DNA of 64,000 nucleotides. Origin: Candidatus Rokuibacteriota bacterium. Its GTDB lineage: Bacteria; Methylomirabilota; Methylomirabilia; Rokubacteriales; CSP1-6. Both the position numbers and the translations under genes were made by a program. Positions within the stretch are counted from its first letter, which is position 1. Each line of letters starts with the position of its first letter. The stretch covers positions 40,200 through 104,199 of the forward strand of contig JAUSJX010000155.1 of assembly GCA_030647435.1 (NCBI GenBank), read 5' to 3'. This document shows, piece by piece, positions 9,411 to 18,343 of this stretch. The notes beneath the pieces are model-generated. The model saw only the letters and a list, made by a program, of their open reading frames with translations. It ran no database searches and was not told the origin of the DNA.

Positions 9411-10906
9411 AGCTCTCCCTCGACACCAGCGGCCTCACCGAGGTCCGCGCCGATGCGCTCATCGTAGGCCGTCACTCGGACGACGCGAAGGTCACCGGAG
9501 CGCTGGCTGCGGTGGACAAAAAGCTCGGCGGCCTGCTCTCCAAGGTCATGGCGGCCGAGAAGTTCGAGGGAAAGATCGGGCAGGTGAGCCACGTCCACAC
9601 GGACGGCCGCCTGCGCGCTGCGCGCGTGCTCGTGGCGGGACTCGGCCCGAAGAAGGATAGCGGCGCCGAGGCCGTGCGCCGGGCCGCGTCGGCCGCCGCG
9701 CGCCGCGCCCGCGATCTCGGCGCGCGGAGCGCCGCGGCGTACCTCGCCGCCGACGGGGTGCCGGCGCGGGCCCGCGCCCAGGCGACTGCGGAAGGCGCGG
9801 TGCTCGGCACGTACCGCTTCGACAAGTACCTCAAGGAGAAGAGCCCAAAGAGACTCGACTCGCTGGCGGTGAGCGAGCCGGAGCGGCGGAGCCACGCCGC
9901 CGCCGAGGACGGGATGCGGGCGGGGGAGACCTGGGCCGCGGCCACCTGTCTCGCGCGCGACCTCGTCAACGAGCCCGCCAACGTGGTGACGCCCGCCTAC
10001 CTCGCCCGGCGCGCGCAAGAGATCGCCCGGGCGGGGCGCCTCGGGCTCAAGGTGCTCGAGCGCGCGGACTGCGCCAGGCTCGGCATGGGCGCCTACGTCG
10101 GCGTCGCCCAGGGCAGCCACGAGCCGCCGAAGTTCATCCACCTGACGTACAAGCCGAAGGGACGAGCGCGCAAGCGCGTGGTCGTCATCGGCAAGGGCAT
10201 CACCTTCGACTCGGGCGGCCTCGACCTCAAGCCGGCCGACGGCATGTACCGGATGAAGGACGACATGTCGGGCGCGGCCGCGGTGCTGGGGCTCTTTCAG
10301 GCGCTGCCCAAGCTCGCGCTGCCGGTCGAGGTCCACGGCCTCATCGCCGCCACCGAGAACATGCCCTCAGGCACCGCGCAGCGTCCGGGGGACGTGGTGT
10401 GCGCCATGAACGGGCTCACGATCGAGATCGGCAACACCGACGCGGAGGGGCGGCTCACGCTCGCGGACGCGCTGGCGTACGCGGCGAAGGAGATCAAGCC
10501 GGACGAGATGCTCGACCTCGCGACGCTGACGGGCGCGGTCGTTGTCGCGCTCGGCATGGGTCTCTCCGGCGTGTTCGCGACCGACGACGGTCTCGCGGAT
10601 CGCGTGCTGGGCGCCGCCGAGGCCGCCGGAGAGAAAATGTGGCGGCTTCCGCTGCACGACGAGTACAAGGAAGGGCTCAAGAGCGACATCGCCGACCTCA
10701 ACAACATCTCGAGCCAGCGCGGAGGCGGCGCCATCGTGGCCGGCCTCTTCATGCGCGACTTCACCGACGGCCGCCCGTGGGCGCACCTCGACATCGCCGG
10801 CACGGCCTTCACCGAGCGCGAGCTGCCGCTCGGGCCCAAGGGCGGCACGGGCGTCGGTGTGCGCACGCTGCTGGCGTACCTCTCAGCGCTCGCCGGCAAG
10901 CGGTAG
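9407..10906 (+). CDS. pepA: Leucyl aminopeptidase (M17 family)
   Basis: This 499-residue cytosolic aminopeptidase starts at an ATG with AGGAGG eleven bases upstream, inside the end of the Nudix gene. The M17 catalytic core is intact: GKGITFDSGGLDLKP near residue 265, KDDMSGAA near 285, and the signature NTDAEGRL near 343, which supply metal ligands and the catalytic Lys and Arg. The variable N-terminal domain occupies about residues 1-165. Its TAG is directly followed by the ATG of the PHP gene. Confidence 0.95.
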   Translation: MKLSLDTSGLTEVRADALIVGRHSDDAKVTGALAAVDKKLGGLLSKVMAAEKFEGKIGQVSHVHTDGRLRAARVLVAGLGPKKDSGAEAVRRAASAAARRARDLGARSAAAYLAADGVPARARAQATAEGAVLGTYRFDKYLKEKSPKRLDSLAVSEPERRSHAAAEDGMRAGETWAAATCLARDLVNEPANVVTPAYLARRAQEIARAGRLGLKVLERADCARLGMGAYVGVAQGSHEPPKFIHLTYKPKGRARKRVVVIGKGITFDSGGLDLKPADGMYRMKDDMSGAAAVLGLFQALPKLALPVEVHGLIAATENMPSGTAQRPGDVVCAMNGLTIEIGNTDAEGRLTLADALAYAAKEIKPDEMLDLATLTGAVVVALGMGLSGVFATDDGLADRVLGAAEAAGEKMWRLPLHDEYKEGLKSDIADLNNISSQRGGGAIVAGLFMRDFTDGRPWAHLDIAGTAFTERELPLGPKGGTGVGVRTLLAYLSALAGKR

Positions 10907-11752
10907 ATGCCCGGCGGCGTAGACCTCCACACCCACACGACCGCGTCCGACGGCACCTACACGCCGTCCGAGCTCGTGGCGGAAGCGTCCAGGCGCGGCG
11001 TGCGCGTTCTCGCCGTCACCGACCACGACTCGACCGAGGGGCTGGCCGAGGCCATGGAGGCCGCCGCGCGGAGCCGTCCGCTCGAAATCCTCCCGGGCAT
11101 CGAGATTAACTGCGACGTCGAGGGCGCCGAGATCCACGTCCTGGGCTACCTCATGGACTGGCAGGCGCCGTGGTTCCAGGAGTTCTGCCGCGAGCAGCGG
11201 CGGGAGCGGCGCGAGCGCGTCCACCGGATGGTCGAGCGGCTGGCCGCCCTCGGCATGCCGCTCGAGGCCGACGAGGTGTTCGCGATCGTCAAGGAGGGCT
11301 CGGCGGGGCGCCCGCACGTGGCGCAGGTCATGGTCGCGCGCGGCTACGTCAAGACGGTGCGCGAGGCCTTCGACAAGTACCTGGGCTCGGGCAAGCCCGG
11401 GCACGTCCAGAGGAAGAAGCTCACGCCGGAGGACGCCGTGCGGCTGATCCGGAAAGCGGGCGGCGTGCCGGTCTTCGCGCACCCGGGGCTCGCCGACCGC
11501 GACGAGCTCATCCCGGGGCTCATCGCCGCCGGCCTCATGGGTATCGAGTGCTACTACGCCGAGCACTCGGCCGCCCAGCGCGCGGCGTATCTGCAGATCT
11601 GCAAGGACCACGACCTGGTCGCCACGGGCGGCTCGGATTTCCACGGCCCCAAGGTGCGCGCCGCCAGCCTGGGCTCGCCCGCCGTGCCGATGTCCGCGGT
11701 CGAAGCCCTCCGCACCAAGGCCGCCGCCTCGCGCGCCTCGCTCGTATCCTGA
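10907..11752 (+). CDS. PHP-domain phosphoesterase (RNase AM / YciV-like)
   Basis: This 281-residue protein starts with no gap after pepA. It has the PHP metal motifs: VDLHTHTTASDG at residues 5-16, AVTDHDS near 38, LPGIEINCD near 65, PVFAHPGL near 188 and TGGSDFHG near 242. The layout resembles the YciV/RNase AM group of 5'-3' exonucleases acting on short RNAs or on 3',5'-bisphosphonucleotides. It is the last gene of the glycine cleavage operon; a large palindromic repeat begins 26 bases after the stop. Confidence 0.85.
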   Translation: MPGGVDLHTHTTASDGTYTPSELVAEASRRGVRVLAVTDHDSTEGLAEAMEAAARSRPLEILPGIEINCDVEGAEIHVLGYLMDWQAPWFQEFCREQRRERRERVHRMVERLAALGMPLEADEVFAIVKEGSAGRPHVAQVMVARGYVKTVREAFDKYLGSGKPGHVQRKKLTPEDAVRLIRKAGGVPVFAHPGLADRDELIPGLIAAGLMGIECYYAEHSAAQRAAYLQICKDHDLVATGGSDFHGPKVRAASLGSPAVPMSAVEALRTKAAASRASLVS

Positions 11753-11778
11753 ACCACGAAGTGCTGGCAATCTGCCGA

Positions 11779-11919
11779 GCGGGGCTGGGGGGTACCCTCC
11801 CGGGACCACGCTGACCCGCAGCGCGTTGTGTTCTCTCGGTTGGGGCCACGAGAAATCGGTCTCCTGCTTCGGCGGCGCGCAGAAGATACGGGTCCCGGGA
11901 GGGTACCCCCCAGCCCCGC
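11779..11919. repeat. Palindromic repeat family A, copy 1
   Basis: Perfect 29-bp inverted arms (11779-11807 and 11891-11919) enclose 83 bases. Just inside the arms are the core sequences GGACCACGCTGACCCGC on the left and CGCAGAAGATACGGGTCC on the right. Copy 2 lies 79 bases away in the opposite orientation with the same core but unrelated arms. The element sits after the stop of the PHP gene and may also end that transcript. Confidence 0.85.
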
Positions 11920-11998
11920 CCTCCCCGCTACGTCGACGACCTGCTATCTCACTCGCCCGGGATTGCCCGGGTTGTGTCCTGCGATTCTCCTCACGCGA

Positions 11999-12146
11999 GC
12001 CGGCCGGGGGCGGGGGCAGCCTCCGTGGACCCGTATCTTCTGCGCGTGGTCGAAGCCAGACACCTCCGTCCCGTGGCGCCATAGAGAGGGCGCAAAGGGC
12101 CGCGGGTCAGCGTGGTCCGCGGAGGCTGCCCCCGCCCCCGGCCGGC
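11999..12146. repeat. Palindromic repeat family A, copy 2 (inverted)
   Basis: The 32-bp arms (11999-12030 and 12115-12146) pair with one mismatch. Read on the minus strand the core is again GGACCACGCTGACCCGC on one side and CGCAGAAGATACGGGTCC on the other, as in copy 1. The outer arms are rich in GCCGGCCGGGGGCGGGGG-type sequence and do not match copy 1's arms. The 79 bases between the copies show no gene. Confidence 0.85.
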
Positions 12147-12189
12147 GTATTGTCGGCACACTTCCGGCTCGGGACATCAGGCGCGGTGA

Positions 12190-13065
12190 TCAGGCGTAGT
12201 TGGGGAACATTCTCCGGAAGACTTTGGGGGGTGTGCGGGGCTTGAAGTAGGCCATCTGCCGCTCCGAGTAGTCGGTGCCGCCGCGGAAGACGATGGACGC
12301 GGTGGCGATGAGCGTGCCGGACGATGTGCTCAGCGTGCTCTCCGTGCGCCAGAAGGTCCGCTTGCGGTCTATCGGCGTCACGTCGGCGAAGCGCCCGGAC
12401 GCGACGAGCGTGCCGTCGAATGACGCGTCGGGCTCGTGGAGGCTGACGGCGAGACGGTTGGTCAGGCCGCCTTCCTTCATCACGAGCGCTCCCAGCCACC
12501 ACGCGACTTCATCGAGTAGCACCGGTGCTAGACCCGGGTGGAGGCGGTCGCCGCCCGCGCGCCACGGCGCGCGCGGAGTCAGTCGCGCCCAGACGCCTTC
12601 CTCGTCGAAGGACAGCGCCACCTGGAGGCCGAGCGGATTGCCAGCGCCGCAGGCCAGGCAGTAGTCCGACATGGGCAGGGGAGAGCCGTCGTCGCCGCCG
12701 ATCCACGCGCCCGCCGTCGCGGGCGCCGCCGGCAGGTCGGCGACGCTGCCGCTCGTCAGGGTATGGCCGTCCTGGAGAATGGTGAAGCCGACGGCGTCGG
12801 CACCACGGTCGACCTGGAGGTCGAGCGCGGTCTCGATCGGGACGGACGAGGTCAGGCGCCCGTCGACGCGGCGCGGGCCCGGGGCGCGGCCGAGCCGTAT
12901 CGCGGCGGCGTCTACTAGTCCAACGAGGCAGCCGCCGTGCACGATGCCGGGCCAGCTTTGAAGGGACTTCGGCGCCTCGAGCCTGCCGCGTCCCGTCTCG
13001 GACAAGCCCAGCGCGTGCTCGAACGCCTGCGCGATGGTGTCCAGCGGCAGGCCTACTCTCCGCAC
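12190..13065 (-). CDS. Hotdog-fold thioesterase-like protein
   Basis: This 291-residue protein starts with GTG; the nearest upstream ATG is followed at once by a stop. It looks like two hotdog domains in tandem: WPGIVHGGCLVGLVDAAA near residue 38 and a second PaaI-like HPGLAPVLLDEVAWWLGAL near 173. CLACGAGNPLGLQV between them is typical of acyl-CoA thioesterase-like proteins. It may hydrolyse or bind acyl-CoA. It is divergent from the MFS gene, with 83 bases between starts. Confidence 0.65.
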   Translation of the reverse strand: MRRVGLPLDTIAQAFEHALGLSETGRGRLEAPKSLQSWPGIVHGGCLVGLVDAAAIRLGRAPGPRRVDGRLTSSVPIETALDLQVDRGADAVGFTILQDGHTLTSGSVADLPAAPATAGAWIGGDDGSPLPMSDYCLACGAGNPLGLQVALSFDEEGVWARLTPRAPWRAGGDRLHPGLAPVLLDEVAWWLGALVMKEGGLTNRLAVSLHEPDASFDGTLVASGRFADVTPIDRKRTFWRTESTLSTSSGTLIATASIVFRGGTDYSERQMAYFKPRTPPKVFRRMFPNYA

Positions 13066-13148
13066 GTGCTACATTTGATAGGAGTCATGGCAACGCAAAC
13101 CATAATCGCGGCCATTCTACGCCTCGGGGAAAGCGGGCCGCAACGCTC

Positions 13149-14354
13149 GTGATCCGCGGGCTCGAGCTCATCGTCGGCGGGCCCTTCGCGCGGGCGACGC
13201 TCACGAACTTCTTCTTCATGTCGAGCCTCAGCTGTTTCATCCTCCTGCCGCTGTACGTCCACCGGCTGGGCGGGACTGAGGCCGAGATCGGCCTGGTCCA
13301 GGGCGTGTACAGCGCCGCCGGCATCGTCTGCCAGCCCGTGATCGGCCTCTGGCTCGATCGTGTCGGTCGTCGTTTCTTCATGGCGCTCGGCGTGTTTCTG
13401 CTCATCGTCTCCTCCGCCGCCTTCCTCGTCAGCCACTCGCTGGCGCTGCTGGCCGCGCTCCGCGTCGTCCAGGGGCTGGGCTTCTCGGCCTTCTTCGTCG
13501 CGAACTACCTGCACGTGGTGGACCTCGTGCCCGTGGAGCGCCGAGGCTGGGCGCTCGGCATCTACGGCGTCTCCGGCTTCCTCGGCACCGCGCTCGTTCC
13601 CGTCGCGGGGGAGATCATCGTGAACCGCCTGAGTTTCCACTGGCTCTTCGCGCTGTCAGTGCTGCTGGGCGGCGTTTCGGCCTGGCTCGTGGTCACGACA
13701 CGCGGCATCCGCCCGCCGACCTTGGGCGATGGACCGGGGATCGGCTCGCTGCGCGCGGGGCTGGCCGAGGTGCTTCGGCTCCACATGGCGCTGACCTTCT
13801 TCTTCGGGCTCGGGACGGGCGTCATGTTCACCTTCCTGCCGACCTTCGGCGAGGGCTTGGGCGTCCACAGCGTCAGCCTCTTCTACACCGCCTACGCCAT
13901 CGCGGCGGTGGGAGTGCGCGTGGGCGGCGGGAACCTCATCGACACGCGCGGGCGGCGCGCGACCATCATCCCCTCCATGTTCGTGCAAGCTGCCTCCGCG
14001 GGGCTGCTGACCGCGATGGCGCTCCTGGTGCAGCCGCACATGACCGTGCCCGTCGTGCCGTTTCTGTTCCTGGCTGGGCTCTTGGCGGGCGGCGCCCACG
14101 GCTTCCTCTACCCGGCGCTCGCGGCGCTCCTGATGGACGTGACCCCGGAGGCCCGGCGGGGAGGCGTGGTCGGCATCTTCAGCGCGGTCTTTCTCGTTGG
14201 CAACGCGCTGGGGTCCATCGCCTTCGGCTACGTCGCTCACGGCCTTGGATACGGCGTCATGTGGAGCACGCTGACGCTCCTGCTGGCGGCCGGTTTCCTC
14301 CTTTCCTTCCGGCTTCGAGTTGGTTACGCCGTGAAAGCTCCCCACGCGATTTGA
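13149..14354 (+). CDS. MFS transporter
   Basis: This 401-residue inner-membrane protein has about 12 hydrophobic segments. The motif between TM2 and TM3 reads GLWLDRVGRRFFMALGV, the classic MFS loop, and a similar NLIDTRGRRATIIP follows TM8. The start is GTG. The order of segments and lack of large loops suggest a small-molecule proton-coupled carrier; the substrate is unknown. The 67-base gap before the DUF151 gene contains its GGAGG site. Confidence 0.85.
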   Translation: MIRGLELIVGGPFARATLTNFFFMSSLSCFILLPLYVHRLGGTEAEIGLVQGVYSAAGIVCQPVIGLWLDRVGRRFFMALGVFLLIVSSAAFLVSHSLALLAALRVVQGLGFSAFFVANYLHVVDLVPVERRGWALGIYGVSGFLGTALVPVAGEIIVNRLSFHWLFALSVLLGGVSAWLVVTTRGIRPPTLGDGPGIGSLRAGLAEVLRLHMALTFFFGLGTGVMFTFLPTFGEGLGVHSVSLFYTAYAIAAVGVRVGGGNLIDTRGRRATIIPSMFVQAASAGLLTAMALLVQPHMTVPVVPFLFLAGLLAGGAHGFLYPALAALLMDVTPEARRGGVVGIFSAVFLVGNALGSIAFGYVAHGLGYGVMWSTLTLLLAAGFLLSFRLRVGYAVKAPHAI

Positions 14355-14421
14355 CTTGGCTCGACCCGGGCCCGATACTGCTGGCGCGCGCGGGGCGCAG
14401 GCGCGCCGGAGGAGGGTGAAG

Positions 14422-14952
14422 ATGGCGAGACTCGCACTGGTGCCGCACGTCGGACTGCCGCTCCTCATTGCCGCGGCGCTCGCCGCCGCGCCCGCGCGTC
14501 TGCCCGCGCAGACGCCCGCGCCCGCCGGCCCGCAGGAGGCCGGCGTGGTCGGGCTCTTCCTCGATTCCGCGAGCCTCCAGCCCACCGTGGTCCTGCAGGG
14601 CAAGCGTGACCGCCGGAGCTTCGGCATGGCGATCGGCGCGGCGGAGGCGACCGGCATCGTCTACCCGCTCGAGCATCGCGTCCCGCCGCGACCGCTGACC
14701 CACGATCTCTTCCTGACGCTCTTCGGCCGGCTCAAGGTCACGGTCACCCGCGTGGTCATCACGGATCTCAAGGACGGGATCTACTACGCCACGGTCTTCC
14801 TCGACGCGGGCGGCAAGGAGATGCAGCTCGACGCGCGCCCGTCGGATGCCATCGCGCTCGCGATCCGCGCCAAGGCGCCGGTGCTCGTCGAGGACCGCGT
14901 GTTCGACAAGTCTGAGCTCCTGCCGGGTCCGCTCCCGGCGCCGCTCATCTAG
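14422..14952 (+). CDS. DUF151 bifunctional-nuclease-domain protein with signal peptide
   Basis: The 176-residue protein starts at an ATG preceded by GGAGGAGGG. Residues 1-29 look like a signal peptide ending ARLPAQ. The rest is a DUF151 (BFN) domain: FLDSASLQPTVVLQGK, then FGMAIGAAEA and PRPLTHDLF, then DARPSDAIALAIRAKAPV, matching the family's conserved RPSDAIALA segment. Known DUF151 proteins are cytoplasmic or organellar nucleases; an exported form is less usual. It is followed after 3 bases by an AAA+ ATPase gene. Confidence 0.82.
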   Translation: MARLALVPHVGLPLLIAAALAAAPARLPAQTPAPAGPQEAGVVGLFLDSASLQPTVVLQGKRDRRSFGMAIGAAEATGIVYPLEHRVPPRPLTHDLFLTLFGRLKVTVTRVVITDLKDGIYYATVFLDAGGKEMQLDARPSDAIALAIRAKAPVLVEDRVFDKSELLPGPLPAPLI

Positions 14953-14955
14953 CCG

Positions 14956-15933
14956 ATGGCTCCCGACGAGCCCGCGGGCGCCGGCGCGGCGGCGGAAGGC
15001 GGGGATCTCGACAGCCAACAGTGGGCGATCCAGCGCCGCATCGACGACGTCTTCGCCAAGCTCGGGGAAAAGTTCGGGGATCTCTCCGGGCGCGTGGTGG
15101 TGCGGATCAAGCCCGAGACGACGTTCGCCCAGATCGGAGGCCTGCGCGAGGCCAAGAGCATCGTGCGGAGCTTCGCGACGGCCCTCACGGACCCCGAGCT
15201 CTACCGCAAGTGGGGCATCACGCCGCCCAAGGGCGTGCTGCTCTACGGCCCGCCCGGCACGGGCAAGTCGCTGCTGGCCCGCGCGCTCGCCACCGAGACG
15301 GGCTCGGTCTTCTACCACCTCAAGCTGATGAACCTGACTTCCAAGTTCGGCCCGAACACGGGCGAGCTTCTGCAGGAGATCCTGGCCGTCGCGAAGGAGC
15401 AGGGCAAGGGCGTGCTCTTCCTCGACGAGGCCAACGCGCTGTCGCTCGAGCATCTGCTCCCGCCCGCGCAGGCGCGGGAGGCCTCCGCGCGGCTGGTGGC
15501 GGCGCTCTGCGAGAGGCTCGACGGCCTTGACGACTTCTCACGGATGATCGCGATCGGCTCCACAAGCCGCACCGACTCTGTCGACTCTTCGCTGGTCGCC
15601 CCGGGTCGTCTAGACCGCCTGGTGGAAGTGACGCTTCCCGACGGTCCCGAGCAGCAGGAGATCCTTGAGCTGGCCCGCAAGCGCGCCGAAGCCGCCGCGG
15701 GGCGCACGCTCTTCAGCGACCTCGACTACCGCTCCGTGCTGCCGCCCATGGGCGGCATGAGCGGGGCGGAGATCTCCGAGATCACCCGGCGCGCGCTCGA
15801 GCAGAAGGTCCACGCGGCGGGGCAGGGGCAGGAAAAGGGGCTCGTCACGACGCAGGATCTCCTCCAGCAGATCGACCGCTACCGCCGCACGCGGGAGATG
15901 GTCGAGAAGATCCGCTACGGACAGTACCTCTAA
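14956..15933 (+). CDS. AAA+ ATPase (Cdc48/proteasomal type, single domain)
   Basis: This 325-residue protein has one classical AAA module: Walker A GPPGTGKS near residue 98, Walker B GVLFLDEANAL near 155, a sensor-1 region GSTSRTDSVD and PGRLDRLVEV carrying the likely arginine finger near 218. The small helical domain has MGGMSGAEISEITRRAL. The short N-terminus has no recognisable adaptor domain. It may remodel a protein partner; the neighbouring DUF151 protein or the small protein just downstream are candidates on position only. Confidence 0.85.
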   Translation: MAPDEPAGAGAAAEGGDLDSQQWAIQRRIDDVFAKLGEKFGDLSGRVVVRIKPETTFAQIGGLREAKSIVRSFATALTDPELYRKWGITPPKGVLLYGPPGTGKSLLARALATETGSVFYHLKLMNLTSKFGPNTGELLQEILAVAKEQGKGVLFLDEANALSLEHLLPPAQAREASARLVAALCERLDGLDDFSRMIAIGSTSRTDSVDSSLVAPGRLDRLVEVTLPDGPEQQEILELARKRAEAAAGRTLFSDLDYRSVLPPMGGMSGAEISEITRRALEQKVHAAGQGQEKGLVTTQDLLQQIDRYRRTREMVEKIRYGQYL

Positions 15934-15948
15934 CAGACGGGGGCCGAC

Positions 15949-16221
15949 ATGAGCGAGAAGGTGCTAAGCACGGGACACAAGCCGATGGAGGCGGTTCACG
16001 CCGACGACCGGCCGTGGGAGACGCTGCGCTGGCCCGGTCAGTGGAGCAAGATGCTCTTCCACCCCGATCCCCACTTCGAGCCGCCGCTCGTGACGAAGAC
16101 CGGCGGGCTGATGCTCTTCTGCCAGTACCAGGGACCGACGACCCAGGGCCGCCCGATCTACGACGGCCGCTTCAACATGACCGCCCGCAAATCCGTCGCC
16201 GAGGAAAACGTCGACATCTGA
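15949..16221 (+). CDS. Small conserved-looking protein of unknown function
   Basis: This 90-residue protein begins 15 bases after the AAA+ gene. It is soluble and aromatic-rich, with WETLRWPGQWSKMLFHPDP near the middle and one internal Cys. It has no signal peptide or membrane segment. The amino acid usage and position in a tight run of genes argue it is real. I do not recognise the family; some short cupin-like proteins begin with a similar W-rich segment, but that link is weak. Confidence 0.6.
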   Translation: MSEKVLSTGHKPMEAVHADDRPWETLRWPGQWSKMLFHPDPHFEPPLVTKTGGLMLFCQYQGPTTQGRPIYDGRFNMTARKSVAEENVDI

Positions 16222-16260
16222 TCCGCAAATGATCCGGAGCGGTGGTAGGATGGCCGCTCG

Positions 16261-16677
16261 ATGCCCTCGGTCACGCAGATCCGCGTCCGCTACAAGGACA
16301 CCGACACCATGTCGGTCGTCTACTACGGCAACTACCTGACCTACTTCGAGGTCGCCCGCGTCGAGTACCTGCGGCAGAGGGACCTGCCGATGTCCGAGGT
16401 GGACAAGCGCATCCACATGCCCGTCGTGGAGGCCTTCGTGAAGTACGTCAAGCCCGCCAAGCTCGACGACCTCCTCGAGGTCAGCTCGCGAGTCAGCGAG
16501 CGCAGGCGGGCGAGCTTCACCTTCTCGTACGAGATCAGGAACGAGGCCAAGGAGCTCGTGGCCACGGGGTTCACGCGGCACGCCTGCTGGGATCCCGCCA
16601 CGGCCAAGATGATCGCGCTGCCCGACTGGCTCAAGGAGATCATGCCGGATGCCGACCTCGACCCGACCGATCGCTGA
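16261..16677 (+). CDS. Acyl-CoA thioesterase, 4-hydroxybenzoyl-CoA thioesterase / YbgC family
   Basis: This 138-residue hotdog protein has the family signature RVRYKDTDTMSVVYYGNYLT near residues 8-27, followed by YFEVARVEYLR. In the family the catalytic Asp lies in this YxDTD region. It should cleave acyl-CoA or acyl-ACP. In many Gram-negatives ybgC belongs to the tol-pal operon; here tol-pal is 10 kb away, so the role is uncertain. Its last 29 bases overlap the start of the formate-THF ligase gene. Confidence 0.85.
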   Translation: MPSVTQIRVRYKDTDTMSVVYYGNYLTYFEVARVEYLRQRDLPMSEVDKRIHMPVVEAFVKYVKPAKLDDLLEVSSRVSERRRASFTFSYEIRNEAKELVATGFTRHACWDPATAKMIALPDWLKEIMPDADLDPTDR

Positions 16678-18295
16678 CATCGCCCGCGAGCTGGGGCTCG
16701 CGGCGGAGGAATGGCTGCCGTATGGCCGCGACAAGGCCAAGGTGCTGCTGCCGGCGCTCCACGCCCGGAGCGGCAGGCCCGACGGCAAGCTCGTCGTCGT
16801 CTCGGCGATCACCCCGACGCCCGCCGGCGACGGCAAGACCACGATGACGATCGGTCTCGGCCAGGCGCTGTGGCGCGTGGGTGCGCGGCCCGTCATCGCG
16901 CTCCGCGAGCCTTCGATAGGCCCCACGCTCGGCATGAAGGGCGGCGGCACGGGCGGCGGCCGCTCCCAGGTCGTGCCGATGGAGGACATCAACCTCCACT
17001 TCACGGGCGACTTCCACGCCGTCACCTCAGCCCACAACCTCCTCGCCGCCGCCGTGGACAACCACCTTCACCACGGCAACGTGATCGGCATGGACGTGCG
17101 CCAGGTGCTGTGGGGGCGCGTCCTCGACCTCAACGACCGCGCGCTGCGCAACGTGGTCGTGGGGCTCGGCGGCCGGATGGACGGCGTGCCGCGCGAGGCG
17201 GCCTTCCTCATCACCTCGGCCTCCGAGATCATGGCGGCGCTCTGTCTCGCCGAGGACCTCTCGGACCTCAAGGCGCGGCTCGGCCGCATGCTGGTGGCGC
17301 TCAAGCCCGACGGCACGGCGGTCCTCGCCGACGAGCTCAAGGTCACGGGCGCCATGGCCGCCCTGCTCCGCGACGCCGTCCACCCGAACCTCGTCCAGAC
17401 CATGGAGGGCACGCCGGCCCTCGTCCATGGCGGGCCCTACGGCAATATCGCCCACGGCTGCAACTCAGTCGTCGCGACGCGCATGGCGCTCAAGCTCGGC
17501 GACATCTGCCTCACCGAGGCCGGCTTCGCGACCGATCTCGGCGCCGAGAAGTTCTTCGACATCAAGTGCCGGCTGGCGGGGCTCCGGCCCGACGCGGCCA
17601 TGATCGTGGCGACGGCGCGCGCGCTCAAGTACCACGGCGGCGTGCCGCTGACCGAGCTGGGCAAGGAGAACGTGGAGGCGCTCGTCCGCGGTCTCGACAA
17701 CCTCGACGCCCACGTCGCCTGCGTCCGCCAGTTCAAGGTGCCGGTGCTGGTCGGGCTCAATCGCTACCCGACCGACACCGAGCGCGAGTACCAGGCCGTG
17801 CTCGACCGCTGCGGCAGGCTCGGGGTGCAGGCCTACGTGGCGGATGTCTTCGGCAGGGGCGGGGAGGGGGGCGAGGACCTCGCGCGTGGGCTCCTCAAGC
17901 TCCTCGAGACTGAGCGCTCGGCCTTCGCGCCGCTCTACCCGCTCGACGCCTCCGTGAAGGCCAAGCTGGAGACCATCGCCACCCGCATCTACGGCGCCGA
18001 CGGGGTCGAGTACCCGAAGAAGGTGGACCGTCAGATCGCCCAGGCCGAGGCGCTTGGCTACGGCCGGCTGCCCGTCTGCGTGGCCAAGACGCAGCGGTCG
18101 CTGTCCGACGACCCGACCCTGCTCAACCGGCCGCGCGGTTTCCGGATCACGATCAACGACCTGCGGATCTCGGCTGGGGCGGGGTTCCTCGTGGCGCTGG
18201 CCGGCGACATCACGACCATGCCGGGGCTGCCGCGCAAGCCCAATGCCGAGGGCGTGGACGTCACGCCGGACGGGGTGATTACGGGGCTCTTCTAG
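16649..18295 (+). CDS. fhs: Formate-tetrahydrofolate ligase
   Basis: This 548-residue enzyme makes 10-formyl-THF from formate, THF and ATP. The nucleotide loop TPTPAGDGKTTMTIGLGQAL lies near residue 55, followed by REPSIGPTLGMKGGGTGGG. Other conserved parts are GCNSVVATRMALKLGD near 268, VGLNRYPTDTEREYQAV near 370 and the C-terminal GDITTMPGLP. Length is typical. With the glycine cleavage system 8 kb upstream, the window holds both ends of the folate C1 pool, though folD is not here. Confidence 0.97.
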   Translation: MPTSTRPIADIARELGLAAEEWLPYGRDKAKVLLPALHARSGRPDGKLVVVSAITPTPAGDGKTTMTIGLGQALWRVGARPVIALREPSIGPTLGMKGGGTGGGRSQVVPMEDINLHFTGDFHAVTSAHNLLAAAVDNHLHHGNVIGMDVRQVLWGRVLDLNDRALRNVVVGLGGRMDGVPREAAFLITSASEIMAALCLAEDLSDLKARLGRMLVALKPDGTAVLADELKVTGAMAALLRDAVHPNLVQTMEGTPALVHGGPYGNIAHGCNSVVATRMALKLGDICLTEAGFATDLGAEKFFDIKCRLAGLRPDAAMIVATARALKYHGGVPLTELGKENVEALVRGLDNLDAHVACVRQFKVPVLVGLNRYPTDTEREYQAVLDRCGRLGVQAYVADVFGRGGEGGEDLARGLLKLLETERSAFAPLYPLDASVKAKLETIATRIYGADGVEYPKKVDRQIAQAEALGYGRLPVCVAKTQRSLSDDPTLLNRPRGFRITINDLRISAGAGFLVALAGDITTMPGLPRKPNAEGVDVTPDGVITGLF

Positions 18296-18343
18296 CCGTG
18301 TGATATACTGCGCGATGGCCCAGGCGGAAAACGGGCCAACTCC

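Noticed and set aside
10883..12082. Long minus-strand open frame across the PHP gene and repeat A
   Set aside because: It is antisense to the PHP gene and runs through palindromic DNA; the translation is arginine/proline-rich with no motif.
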